Under the pieces are notes generated by a model. That model made no database searches. It was not told the origin of the DNA and was given only the letters and a program-made list of their open reading frames with translations. This document shows, piece by piece, positions 22,877 through 31,862 of a stretch of DNA of 32,877 nt; positions within the stretch are counted from its first letter, which is position 1, and every line of letters begins with the position of its first letter. This DNA is from Bacteroidota bacterium (GTDB taxonomy: Bacteria > Bacteroidota > Bacteroidia > Chitinophagales > Chitinophagaceae): the NCBI GenBank assembly GCA_025352905.1, contig JANXRX010000020.1, forward strand, positions 1 to 32,877, read 5' to 3'. The translations under genes were made by a program, and so were the position numbers.

Positions 22877-24748
22877 ATGAAAAACAAATCATTGCTTACA
22901 GCTATTGCTTTTTTTCTTAGTCTGGCAGTTTCTTATAGCCAGGAAACCGGTAACGTATTTACCCAGCACTCCCCCGATCAACAACTCTGGTTCCACCTGC
23001 GTATCAAAAAAGACTCGGGTATGGACTATCGGGTTGTGTATAAAGGGAAAGAGTTAGTGAACTGGTCGCCATTGGGTCTAACGCTCACCAGTACCAATAT
23101 ACCGGGGGCGGCAGTTTCTATAACCGGAACCTCAACCCGTGTTACGGATGAAACCATTAACTGGCCCTTTGGCGAAAATGCTTCGATGCGCAATCATAAC
23201 CACGAATTAACAGTAGCCTGTAAACAACTAACGGGTATCCGTTTCAGCATACAGGTACGCGTGTTTGATCATAACCTGGCATTCCGTTATGTATTACCGG
23301 AACAGACGGGTAATACACCTGTACGGATACTGAAAGAGAGTACGGTATTTAATTTCGACCGGGCATATACTGCTTACCGGCATAATACGGAATCGGTGAT
23401 CGCGCCTACACCGATTAATGAGCTCAGGAACCCATCCGATTTCCCCCTGGTACTCGCTTCTGCAAATAGGTTCCTTAGTATCAATGAAGCGGCAAATGAT
23501 AACTATACAAAAGCGGTGATCGGGAAAGGCGATAAGGAAAATTCGCTCGCTGTACAATTTGGGAAGGATACCGTAAATGTGACAGGAGATTTTCATACAC
23601 CCTGGCGCACGATCACTGTTTCCGAAACCGCTATCGGTTTATGCAGTAACAGCGATCTGCTGTATAAACTATGCAATGCGCCTCCCGTACCGGTTGATCT
23701 GAAACAGTTCCGGCCCGGTAAACTGATACGCGATATGACGCTGACCACGAAAGGCGCTATGGATTGCATCGATCTTGCACAGAAACTGCATTTCCAGTAT
23801 ATCATGTTTGATGCCGGTTGGTATGGCAAAGGCTACGCTGCTGAATTTGACCGCAGTTCACATCCCCGCAATGTAGTGACCACTATTGATATGCCGGAAG
23901 TGATACGGTATGGCAGGGAAAAAAATATTGGTTTGATACTGTATGTAAATTATGTGGGGCTCCGTAAATATGATATGGACAGCACATATACACTCTATAA
24001 AAGCTGGGGTGTAAAAGGACTTAAATTCGGTTTTGTAAATGGTCTTACCCAGGACGGGATCAGTTGGCTGATGGGCGCGATAAAAAAAGCACAGGATTAT
24101 GGTTTTATTGTGGATGTACATGATAACTATAAACCAACGGGCCTGAGCAGGACCTACCCTGCATTATTAACCCAGGAGGGGGTCCGGGGCAATGAGAATA
24201 ACCCGGATGCTTTTCACAATACCACGCTTCCTTTTACCCGGTTTTTATCCGGCCCGGCTGATTATACTTTTTGCTACCGTAACCAGAACGATAGTTTTAA
24301 TAACACGCTACTCTCAAAAAAATTGCAGGTGAGCCAGGCGCAGCAGCTGGCGCTTACTGTTATTTTTTTCAGCCCTGTCCAATCCATTCTCTGGTATGGC
24401 AGGCCTGCCGATTACAAAAAGCCGGAAGAGATCGAATTCTTTTCTTATGTATCCACCATATGGGACAAAACCATTCACCTGAAAGGAGAGATCGGACAAT
24501 ATATTACCGTTGCGCGTAAAAAAGCCGGTACCTGGTTCCTGGGAAGCGCCGCAGGCGAAAAACCCTATCAAACAAAACTGGCGCTGGATTTTTTAGACAA
24601 GGGTAAAAAATACGAAGCGGTTATTTATGGTGACGATGGCAAAAGAGGCATACTAAAAACCCTGAAACCGGTAAACAGTCTTACCGTGCTTACAATCGAT
24701 ATTGCTGCGAAAGGAGGGGAGGCGATGATCATCAGGAAGAAGGAATGA
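22877..24748 (+). CDS. Glycoside hydrolase family 97 protein
   Basis: 623 aa; signal peptide; FDAGWYGKGY, YGREKNIGLILYVNYVGLRKYD, GVKGLKFGFVNG, HDNYKPTGLSRTYPALLTQEGVRGNENNPDAFHNTTLPFTRFLSGPADYT. Confidence 0.93.
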   Translation: MKNKSLLTAIAFFLSLAVSYSQETGNVFTQHSPDQQLWFHLRIKKDSGMDYRVVYKGKELVNWSPLGLTLTSTNIPGAAVSITGTSTRVTDETINWPFGENASMRNHNHELTVACKQLTGIRFSIQVRVFDHNLAFRYVLPEQTGNTPVRILKESTVFNFDRAYTAYRHNTESVIAPTPINELRNPSDFPLVLASANRFLSINEAANDNYTKAVIGKGDKENSLAVQFGKDTVNVTGDFHTPWRTITVSETAIGLCSNSDLLYKLCNAPPVPVDLKQFRPGKLIRDMTLTTKGAMDCIDLAQKLHFQYIMFDAGWYGKGYAAEFDRSSHPRNVVTTIDMPEVIRYGREKNIGLILYVNYVGLRKYDMDSTYTLYKSWGVKGLKFGFVNGLTQDGISWLMGAIKKAQDYGFIVDVHDNYKPTGLSRTYPALLTQEGVRGNENNPDAFHNTTLPFTRFLSGPADYTFCYRNQNDSFNNTLLSKKLQVSQAQQLALTVIFFSPVQSILWYGRPADYKKPEEIEFFSYVSTIWDKTIHLKGEIGQYITVARKKAGTWFLGSAAGEKPYQTKLALDFLDKGKKYEAVIYGDDGKRGILKTLKPVNSLTVLTIDIAAKGGEAMIIRKKE

Positions 24749-24749
24749 T

Positions 24750-24885
24750 TCTCAGGCGAGTCTCTCGATAGAGGACTCGCCGTATTCGCGGCAGAGATAC
24801 CCATCTAAGTAAAATTCATCATCATTCTATAATCATGTACATCCTTTCAAAACGACGAGTCCTCTAATAAGAGACTTGTCTGAGA
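24750..24885. repeat. Inverted pair of 33-nt hairpin units (BIME-like or bipartite terminator) between convergent genes
   Basis: Arm 24750-24782 and arm 24853-24885 are reverse complements at 27/33 positions. Each arm folds on itself, and part of the divergence is compensatory. Confidence 0.78.
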
Positions 24886-24892
24886 AGATACC

Positions 24893-26089
24893 TTATTTCC
24901 GCATTGCCTTATACCGCATCAGCGCTTCTATATAATAGTAATCCGCATAGGTAAGCGGAACATCTATTTCAGAATTGCCGGGTAAATGACCCGTACTGTG
25001 TTTGAGTATAAACCCGCCATTTTCACCCGGAGGGGCCGTATAGGTTGGGGTTGATAAGGAACGCAGTACCTGTTCTGCAAAATGAATGTATTGACTACTG
25101 CTTTTTGCATCCGTGTATTTACTCAATTCAAGCAATGCGGAAGCAGTAATGGCCGCTGCCGAAGCGTCGCGGTAAGTTGCAGGGATATCCGGTGTATTGT
25201 AATCCCAGTAAGGGATCTTATCTGCAGGCAGGTTGGGATGGTTCATAATAAACTGCGCGATACCATTGGCCAGCGTGAGGTAATTTTTATTTTTCGTACA
25301 GCGGTACATCACTGTATAACCATACAGGCCCCATGCCTGGCCCCTTGCCCAGGCCGACTCATCTGCATAACCCTGGTGCGTGGTTTTACTGATCACTTTA
25401 CCTGTGGCAGGGTCATAATCTACCACATGATAAGAACTGTGATCCTTACGGAAATGATTCTTCATAGTAGTATTGGCATGTGTAACGGCGATCCGGTAAA
25501 ACGAAGAATCACCGGAATATTTGGTGGCCCAGAACAGCAGTTCGAGGTTCATCATGTTGTCGATGATCACAGGGAACTTCCATTTACCATGATCCCATGA
25601 CCGGATACAGCCCGTAACCGGGTTAAACCGTGTAGACAATGACCGCGCGCTGTTCATCAGGATCTCTTCATATTCTTTGGAAGGGTGCAGGCGGTTGGCA
25701 TTGCCGAAACTGCAATACATCATAAACCCCAGGTCATGGGTACCCTTATTAAACTGTTCTTTTTCGAGCAATTTTTCCACGCGTGCGGCCTCATCCTGTA
25801 AGGAATGATCATGCGAATATTCATACAGATAATGTAGTGAGCCGGGATAGAAACCACTGGTCCACCAACTGGTGGGGCTGGTTTCAAATTTCCTGGTACC
25901 CCAGTAATATGTTTTTGGCAAAACACCCGGCGGCATATTCGCAGACATGAATGTATACTGCTTTACCGCACGATGCAGCGCGCTGTCTATCAGTGTTTGC
26001 ATCCCGGTTACCGGCTTTTGCTGTGAAAAGGAGGTTCCGGAAATGTAACAACAGGTAAGTAGTAAACAGAGTTTTTTAATGATGTGCAT
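24893..26089 (-). CDS. Glycoside hydrolase family 88-type protein (unsaturated glucuronyl hydrolase-like)
   Basis: TSWWTSGFYPGSLHYLYEY, THDLGFMMYCSFGNANRL, PVIIDNMMNLELLFWATKY, ESAWARGQAWGLYGYT, DASAAAITASALLEL. Start moved to MHIIKK (26089) because the ORF start at 26134 lies inside a terminator stem. Confidence 0.92.
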   Translation of the reverse strand: MHIIKKLCLLLTCCYISGTSFSQQKPVTGMQTLIDSALHRAVKQYTFMSANMPPGVLPKTYYWGTRKFETSPTSWWTSGFYPGSLHYLYEYSHDHSLQDEAARVEKLLEKEQFNKGTHDLGFMMYCSFGNANRLHPSKEYEEILMNSARSLSTRFNPVTGCIRSWDHGKWKFPVIIDNMMNLELLFWATKYSGDSSFYRIAVTHANTTMKNHFRKDHSSYHVVDYDPATGKVISKTTHQGYADESAWARGQAWGLYGYTVMYRCTKNKNYLTLANGIAQFIMNHPNLPADKIPYWDYNTPDIPATYRDASAAAITASALLELSKYTDAKSSSQYIHFAEQVLRSLSTPTYTAPPGENGGFILKHSTGHLPGNSEIDVPLTYADYYYIEALMRYKAMRK

Positions 26090-26123
26090 AAGAATATTTT
26101 TAGTTGCGCTCTCTATAAAAAGG

Positions 26124-26150
26124 GAATGCCACACATACTGTGTGGCATTC
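26124..26150 (-). terminator. Rho-independent terminator downstream of susD-like gene
   Basis: GAATGCCACACA-TAC-TGTGTGGCATTC, perfect 12-bp stem. On the minus strand it is followed by CCTTTTTAT. Confidence 0.85.
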
Positions 26151-26181
26151 TTCCTTTAATGCTTAATAACAATCGTAACAG

Positions 26182-28083
26182 TTAATCAACAATCTTATCG
26201 CTCGCGGCCACATTGGCTACGGCGCCGGTATATCCAATATTCTGGTTGATATGCCCATCAGGATTGGCCAGGATGGCATCCTGTGGGATAGGCCATAATA
26301 CGTGGTAAGGACTGATGGTATACTGGTCTCCGTGCGGAGTAACAAAACCAGTTTTATAAAAAAGATTCTTTTCCAGGATGCGGTCCACCATAAAGTTGGA
26401 AGTAGAAAAAGCAGCCAGTGTATAGACTTTGCCTTTATAGGCCTGACCTGTTTTCGCAAAGATATAGGAGATCCTGGTTAACTCTGTTTTACGTCCTTCT
26501 TCCCAATACAGTTCACGCGCCCTTTCATCGAGTATGGTGGCGATGCTCATTTGTGCAGCAGTATACGGTGCGCATTTGGCCCTTGTACGAACGGCATTTA
26601 CATCAGCAGCAGCGTTTACAAGGTCGCCCTTCCAAACATAGGCTTCTGCACGAACAAGGTACGTTTCTGCCAAACGCATTACATACCAGTCGGATTGTCC
26701 GCCCTGCATAGGGGTATTATCCGCGTCAGGAATATATAATTTATAATGCGGCCAAGGGAACCATCTGCGCAATGTATCATCGCATAATAAGTCTCCCGCT
26801 GTACCATTTCCGTTTGGTAAACCACTCTTGTACAAACGGAGCCTTCTTCCGTAAGCGGTATCCTTGCCTTTTAGGGCCGGGTTATTATACACCATCTGCT
26901 GCGGGGTCATCCAGTTGCCTGAGGTGGTATCATGGCGAAGATCATTGGGATCATCCCAAATCTCCTGGTAGTGGTAAGGTGTATTACGGGCACGGCCGAT
27001 TCCCCTTCCATAAATATTCATCATATCAAATTCAACACCGGCAGAAGCGGTCATACCCACGCCTCCCGCAGGAGTAGTACAGGTAGTACCGATAGAAACA
27101 CCTGCTGCTGCCTGGCGCATGATACGTGAACCATAGGTTCCGGTATTCGGGTTGTTCACATCATCCAATATCCAGCTCCGGTAGGCGCTCGGCGTTCCGA
27201 AACGATCGGTTACATTAAAAAGGGATTCTGTGTTGGCGCCGGCTGATTTATTATCAGGGCGGTGCAGATCCCAGGTAACATTTTTAGTGGTAATACCGGC
27301 GTCCACACCAAAACGGGAGGTCATCAGTTTAAACGTTCCCTGTGAGATCACTGCGGTTGCTGCTGCGATCGCATCATCGAACAAACCTAAAGAAAGGTCT
27401 ATTTTAGCCAGCAGGTGATAGCAGGCGCCGCGGTTAACGTCGCCTTTATCAGCAACCCATGGCACAGTTAGAACCGCTGTTTCCAGGTCGGTCTTCATTT
27501 GTTTCAGGATCACTTCCCGCTGCACCGTAATGAAATTGGTTTTAGCAGAAGTTACTTCCTTGGTAGGGCAGGGAACATCGCCAAACTGGTTGGTCAGGCG
27601 GTAGTAATTATAGGCCCTGTAAAAATATGCCTTGCCCGCCAGGATCTTTTTATCTGCATCGGCAACACCGGTAGCAGTTGCTAAACGGGAAATAATGGTA
27701 TTAGCTTCGCGGATACCAACATATTCAGCTTTCCAGTACCACCCGATCCGGTTAAAATCCGGGCTGTTCAGGTTCGCATCAGGTCTGATCTGCAGGTTCA
27801 GGTTTTGGGCAGGACCGGCTTTATCATCGGTACCGTCAACGGCCATTTCCGAAAAGAGTAACTCGGTAATAATGGGGGCTCCATCTCCATACCATTCTGT
27901 GCGCAGGTTAAGGGCGCATCCGGTAAGTGCAGCATTAAATCCGGCTACATCCACCAGGGTATTTTCGGGCGAATAGATCGATTCCGGTTTTGGCGTAAGC
28001 CAGTCTTTCTTGCAGCCATTCAGCGCCATCGTGGTTATTGTGATAACCGATAGCAGAAAGGCGATTTTTAATATCTTATTCAT
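26182..28083 (-). CDS. RagB/SusD family nutrient uptake outer membrane lipoprotein
   Basis: 633 aa; lipobox ITTMALNGCKKDW; KAYFYRAYNYYRLTNQFGDVPCPTKE; MRLAETYLVRAEAYVWKGDLVNAAADVNAVRTRAKC; RARELYWEEGRKTELTRI. Confidence 0.96.
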   Translation of the reverse strand: MNKILKIAFLLSVITITTMALNGCKKDWLTPKPESIYSPENTLVDVAGFNAALTGCALNLRTEWYGDGAPIITELLFSEMAVDGTDDKAGPAQNLNLQIRPDANLNSPDFNRIGWYWKAEYVGIREANTIISRLATATGVADADKKILAGKAYFYRAYNYYRLTNQFGDVPCPTKEVTSAKTNFITVQREVILKQMKTDLETAVLTVPWVADKGDVNRGACYHLLAKIDLSLGLFDDAIAAATAVISQGTFKLMTSRFGVDAGITTKNVTWDLHRPDNKSAGANTESLFNVTDRFGTPSAYRSWILDDVNNPNTGTYGSRIMRQAAAGVSIGTTCTTPAGGVGMTASAGVEFDMMNIYGRGIGRARNTPYHYQEIWDDPNDLRHDTTSGNWMTPQQMVYNNPALKGKDTAYGRRLRLYKSGLPNGNGTAGDLLCDDTLRRWFPWPHYKLYIPDADNTPMQGGQSDWYVMRLAETYLVRAEAYVWKGDLVNAAADVNAVRTRAKCAPYTAAQMSIATILDERARELYWEEGRKTELTRISYIFAKTGQAYKGKVYTLAAFSTSNFMVDRILEKNLFYKTGFVTPHGDQYTISPYHVLWPIPQDAILANPDGHINQNIGYTGAVANVAASDKIVD

Positions 28084-28110
28084 TGTCTTCTGTTTTTAAA
28101 GTTGGTTATC

Positions 28111-31100
28111 TTATAATGTTAGATTCATGCCAAAATTGATCGTAAGGGGAACAGGTGTTTCATTGCTTGGCAAATTGCTTGCACCGTTTCCATGGTACTC
28201 AGGATCAAAGTATTTCCATGGAGAAAATACGGCAAGATTCACTACATTAACATAGAACTTCAACCCGTCTATTTTCCATTTGCGGATCATATCGGCAGGC
28301 ACAGTATAGGCCAGGCTGATATTGCTTAATCTAACGAAGGTTGATTTCCTGTAAACGTTCCATGATACGGGACCGCCTGCATTCGACATCAAAGCTGCAT
28401 AGTCATTGATGGGATTGTTCGGAGTCCAGTAAGGACGCTGGTAGAAATTGGAACGGTTGTAAAAACGATCCACATTTTTTGCCTGGTTAAACTGGGATAA
28501 CTGGCCCACTTTCGCATACAGGGTAAAAGAGAAATCGAAATCCTTGTACAGCCTGAATTCATTACGCAGGTTCCAGGAGAAATCCGGTGTGGTGTTACCA
28601 AGGAATTGTTTGTCAGCGATCGTATATTGTCCGTCGCCATTGGTATCCTGCAGTTTAAAATCACCTGGTTTGTAACCAAATTTGGCTGCAGTTGCGGCTT
28701 CTGAGATCTGCCATACACCGATCACTTTATAATCATATACCGCGTTGATATTATGACCGATATACCAACCGTTGCCGATATCATCTTTTTCTGATGTACC
28801 TATCTGTTTGCCGGTTGCATCATAATCAGGTGTGGTGCCATATAAATGGTTGATCTTGTTTTTGTTGAACCAGAATGCGATCGTAGACCTCCATTCAAAA
28901 TTCTTTCTCTTCATATTCTGGGTATTGAAACTGAATTCCATACCATTGTTCTGTACCTCACCGAGGTTGGCAAGGATACTGGTAAACCCGGTTACCGTAG
29001 GCAGGGTCCTGTTCACTAACAGGTCCTTGGTGGTCCTGGTGTAATAATCGATAGAACCGGAAAGGAATCCTTTAAATATGGAATAATCGATACCCATATT
29101 CACAGAACCGTTTCTTTCCCATTTCAATCCCGGGTTAGACAGGTTGCTGGCCGAAACCTGCGCACCGCTATATACAACTCCGCCGGTAGTAATAAAAGTG
29201 TAGGTTCCGGAAGTCAGGTTAGACAAGGCGGCATAACGGCCGATCTCCCTGTTACCATTCTCTCCATAAGAAATCCTGGCTTTTGCATAGTCAAGCCATT
29301 TAGATGTTTTTTTCATGAAGCGTTCTTCACTCACCGCCCAGGCTGCAGCGATAGAAGGGAAATTAGCTCTTGGATTTTGCTGACCGAAGGCAGAATATCC
29401 ATCGCGTCTTTCAGTAAGGGTAAGGTAGTAACGCTGGTTGTAGTTATAGTTGATCCGTCCCATCAGGGCATCACCGGTAGCATACTGGTCATCACTCGAA
29501 ATGATAGGAGCCACAGTGGCTGATTGTAAAGAATTGTATCCGAGGTTTCCGTTAGGCAGCAGGTTCTCTGCATGCACCAGTGTATTCCATTGCTGGTACT
29601 TTTCTGCATTTACCAGGAAAGTAGCCGAGAAAGAATGTTTTCCGAATTTTTTGTTCCAGTTCAGTACATTATCCAGGTTCCATGAATAAACCGTTTGGTT
29701 TCTCCGGTCGATCACTCCTTTCTTGGCAAGAATGGTCGGGTTATTGGCCGACTGGTAGTTATACTCTCTTAACAGTTCCAGTCTTGGTGAAAAGTTTACA
29801 GAGTAAGAGAACCCGAATGGCAGGGTACCTTTCGCATACAGGTTACCAAAGAAGTTATCATATTTATACAGCCGGGAAGTATAATACTGCGACATGTAAG
29901 GGTTGGTGTTATTACCCGGGTCATCGTTCACGCTCACACGCAGCACGCTGGTGCTGCCGTCTGCGTAAATAGAACCATAAGGGGTTGAACCCAATACATC
30001 ACTTAAGCTAAGTGGTATAGCGCTTTCGTTCCTGTCGGCAAACTGCATATTAAAGCCTACGGTCAGGTATTTGGCAACCGTAGATTCGAGGTTCATACGC
30101 AGGCGGATGGTTTTATACACATCGCCATTGGTAAGACCCTGGTTTTCGAGGTAGCCTAAAGACAGGTAATAGTTATAGTCCTCTTTCCGCTGTGCAACGC
30201 TGATCGTATGATCATGCTGAAGGGCATTCTGATTATAGATCAGTTTTTCCCAGTCGAGCGTGTTGCCTGCGAGGTAGTTGGTAATTTCAATAGGCTTGAA
30301 CTCATTGCGGTTAAGCCATACAGTAGTAGGATCGCCGGTAGCGCCATCGAGTGCCAGCCATTGTGCCGTTGTAAAACTGGCGGGCAGGTTGGCCGGGTTG
30401 GTGTATTTATATTGAATACCCGGTTTGGAAGTAGAATCAAATCCATGGATTGCTAATTCCGCATCTGCACGAAAATTGGCATATTCAGCTGGATTGAGCA
30501 GGTGTGGTTTGTTCTCTACTTTGTTGATCCCGATATTGTCATTAAACGTAATAATCGGTTTGCCTACTTTTCCTTTCTTGGTAGATATCAGGATAACCCC
30601 GTTGGCAGACCTGGCGCCGAATACGGCGGCTGAGCTGGCATCTTTCAGGATATCCATAGTAGCAATATCGTTCGGGTTGATATCTTCCAGTCCACCCGGA
30701 TAGATCACACCATCCAGTACGATCAATGGAGCGGAACTGGCTGTCAGTGTTCCTTTACCCCTGATCTGTAAGCTGGAATTGGATCCTTTTGTAGTGGCAT
30801 CAAAGCCAACGTCAAGACCCGGTGCATTACCACGTAACATATCAGCTACTGATTTGGGATTCTCATTTTCCAGTTGTGTGGCTTTTACCTGTGAGATGGC
30901 GCCGGTAAGGTCCTTTTTGGTCCTTGTTCCGTAACCAACCACTACCACATCATTTAAGCCGGCAACCTCTTCTGTGAGTGAAATACTCATAGAAGCGCCC
31001 GCCCTTGCGGTCATTTCCCTGGAACCATAACCCGTAAAACTAAATACGAGTGTTGCGTTTTCAGGCACATTGGTGATGGTAAAACTTCCCTGGGCGTTGG

Positions 31101-31344
31101 TGGTTACACCGCGCCGGGTACCTTTAATAAAAACGCTAACGCCTTCGAGCGCTGCATTTATTGAATCGGTAACCTTACCTGTAATAGTAGCAGGAGGCAG
31201 ACTGGGGGCTGAAAATTTTGGCGACTCCACCCAACCGGCCCGGGTAGTTGTGGCAAAAGAAGCCAGAACCACCAGGAGACATGCGAAGCGCAGTACGCTT
31301 GCGGGCACATGGAAGTGCCTGAAAATTTTGGGATTTTTCTTCAT
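28111..31344 (-). CDS. SusC/RagA family TonB-linked outer membrane protein
   Basis: 1077 aa; ATITGKVTDSINAALEGVSVFIKGTRRGVTTNAQGSFTI; DVVVVGYGTRTKKDLTGAISQV; SLQIRGKGTLTASSAPLIVLDGVIYPGGLEDINPNDIATMDILKDASSAAVFGARSANGVILISTKKG. Confidence 0.97.
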   Translation of the reverse strand: MKKNPKIFRHFHVPASVLRFACLLVVLASFATTTRAGWVESPKFSAPSLPPATITGKVTDSINAALEGVSVFIKGTRRGVTTNAQGSFTITNVPENATLVFSFTGYGSREMTARAGASMSISLTEEVAGLNDVVVVGYGTRTKKDLTGAISQVKATQLENENPKSVADMLRGNAPGLDVGFDATTKGSNSSLQIRGKGTLTASSAPLIVLDGVIYPGGLEDINPNDIATMDILKDASSAAVFGARSANGVILISTKKGKVGKPIITFNDNIGINKVENKPHLLNPAEYANFRADAELAIHGFDSTSKPGIQYKYTNPANLPASFTTAQWLALDGATGDPTTVWLNRNEFKPIEITNYLAGNTLDWEKLIYNQNALQHDHTISVAQRKEDYNYYLSLGYLENQGLTNGDVYKTIRLRMNLESTVAKYLTVGFNMQFADRNESAIPLSLSDVLGSTPYGSIYADGSTSVLRVSVNDDPGNNTNPYMSQYYTSRLYKYDNFFGNLYAKGTLPFGFSYSVNFSPRLELLREYNYQSANNPTILAKKGVIDRRNQTVYSWNLDNVLNWNKKFGKHSFSATFLVNAEKYQQWNTLVHAENLLPNGNLGYNSLQSATVAPIISSDDQYATGDALMGRINYNYNQRYYLTLTERRDGYSAFGQQNPRANFPSIAAAWAVSEERFMKKTSKWLDYAKARISYGENGNREIGRYAALSNLTSGTYTFITTGGVVYSGAQVSASNLSNPGLKWERNGSVNMGIDYSIFKGFLSGSIDYYTRTTKDLLVNRTLPTVTGFTSILANLGEVQNNGMEFSFNTQNMKRKNFEWRSTIAFWFNKNKINHLYGTTPDYDATGKQIGTSEKDDIGNGWYIGHNINAVYDYKVIGVWQISEAATAAKFGYKPGDFKLQDTNGDGQYTIADKQFLGNTTPDFSWNLRNEFRLYKDFDFSFTLYAKVGQLSQFNQAKNVDRFYNRSNFYQRPYWTPNNPINDYAALMSNAGGPVSWNVYRKSTFVRLSNISLAYTVPADMIRKWKIDGLKFYVNVVNLAVFSPWKYFDPEYHGNGASNLPSNETPVPLTINFGMNLTL

Positions 31345-31483
31345 AATGGCAAGAATTGGTTTATGTTAAAACATAATTTGCTTCGGGCAATCGTTCCCGG
31401 TTTTTGGGCAAACTATTAATTATGTGTTAAATTAGAACAGTTTTCGACTTTACAATCAATGTAGTTTCTTTTTTGCGTGACTT

Positions 31484-31505
31484 TTTACGAAAAGGTTTTC
31501 GTAAA
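31484..31505. promoter_or_regulatory. Predicted LacI-family operator in the susC/thuA-like divergent region
   Basis: TTTACGAAAA-GG-TTTTCGTAAA, a near-perfect 22-bp palindrome sharing the TTTTCGTAA half-site with the lacI/GH97 promoter. Confidence 0.8.
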
Positions 31506-31862
31506 TTAACAAGTCGGGCCAAGGAGTTAGCAGTAAATTAGTTATGCCGAAAGCTAAATGCCTGCCTGTATGAAAAAAATCATTTTTTTCGTTACTGTTT
31601 CGTTTACAGATAACGCATTTGTCCCTCTTACCACGAGCCGGAGCCTAAGCAGGCAGATTGTTGCTGCCTTTTTCCGAACACCTTCCTTTACAGCAGTTTA
31701 TCACGGGATCAGCCATCTTCTTTTAACGGGGTGTACCCGATATACAAGCTCCATAGACGACTGGAAACGCCATAATGCTGCGTGGGCAGGAAAAATAAAC
31801 CGGGAACGGATCTGCCTTGTTGTTGCAACATTGAAAACGAACCTCCTACAAAAACCATAACT

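Noticed and set aside
25082-25600. 172-aa plus-strand ORF opposite the GH88 gene
   Set aside because: Antisense shadow of a well-supported glycoside hydrolase; no family features.
26090-26134. Upstream start (MWHSLFIESATKNIL...) for the GH88 ORF
   Set aside because: The extension falls inside the terminator hairpin and precedes a normal signal peptide beginning at MHIIKK (26089).
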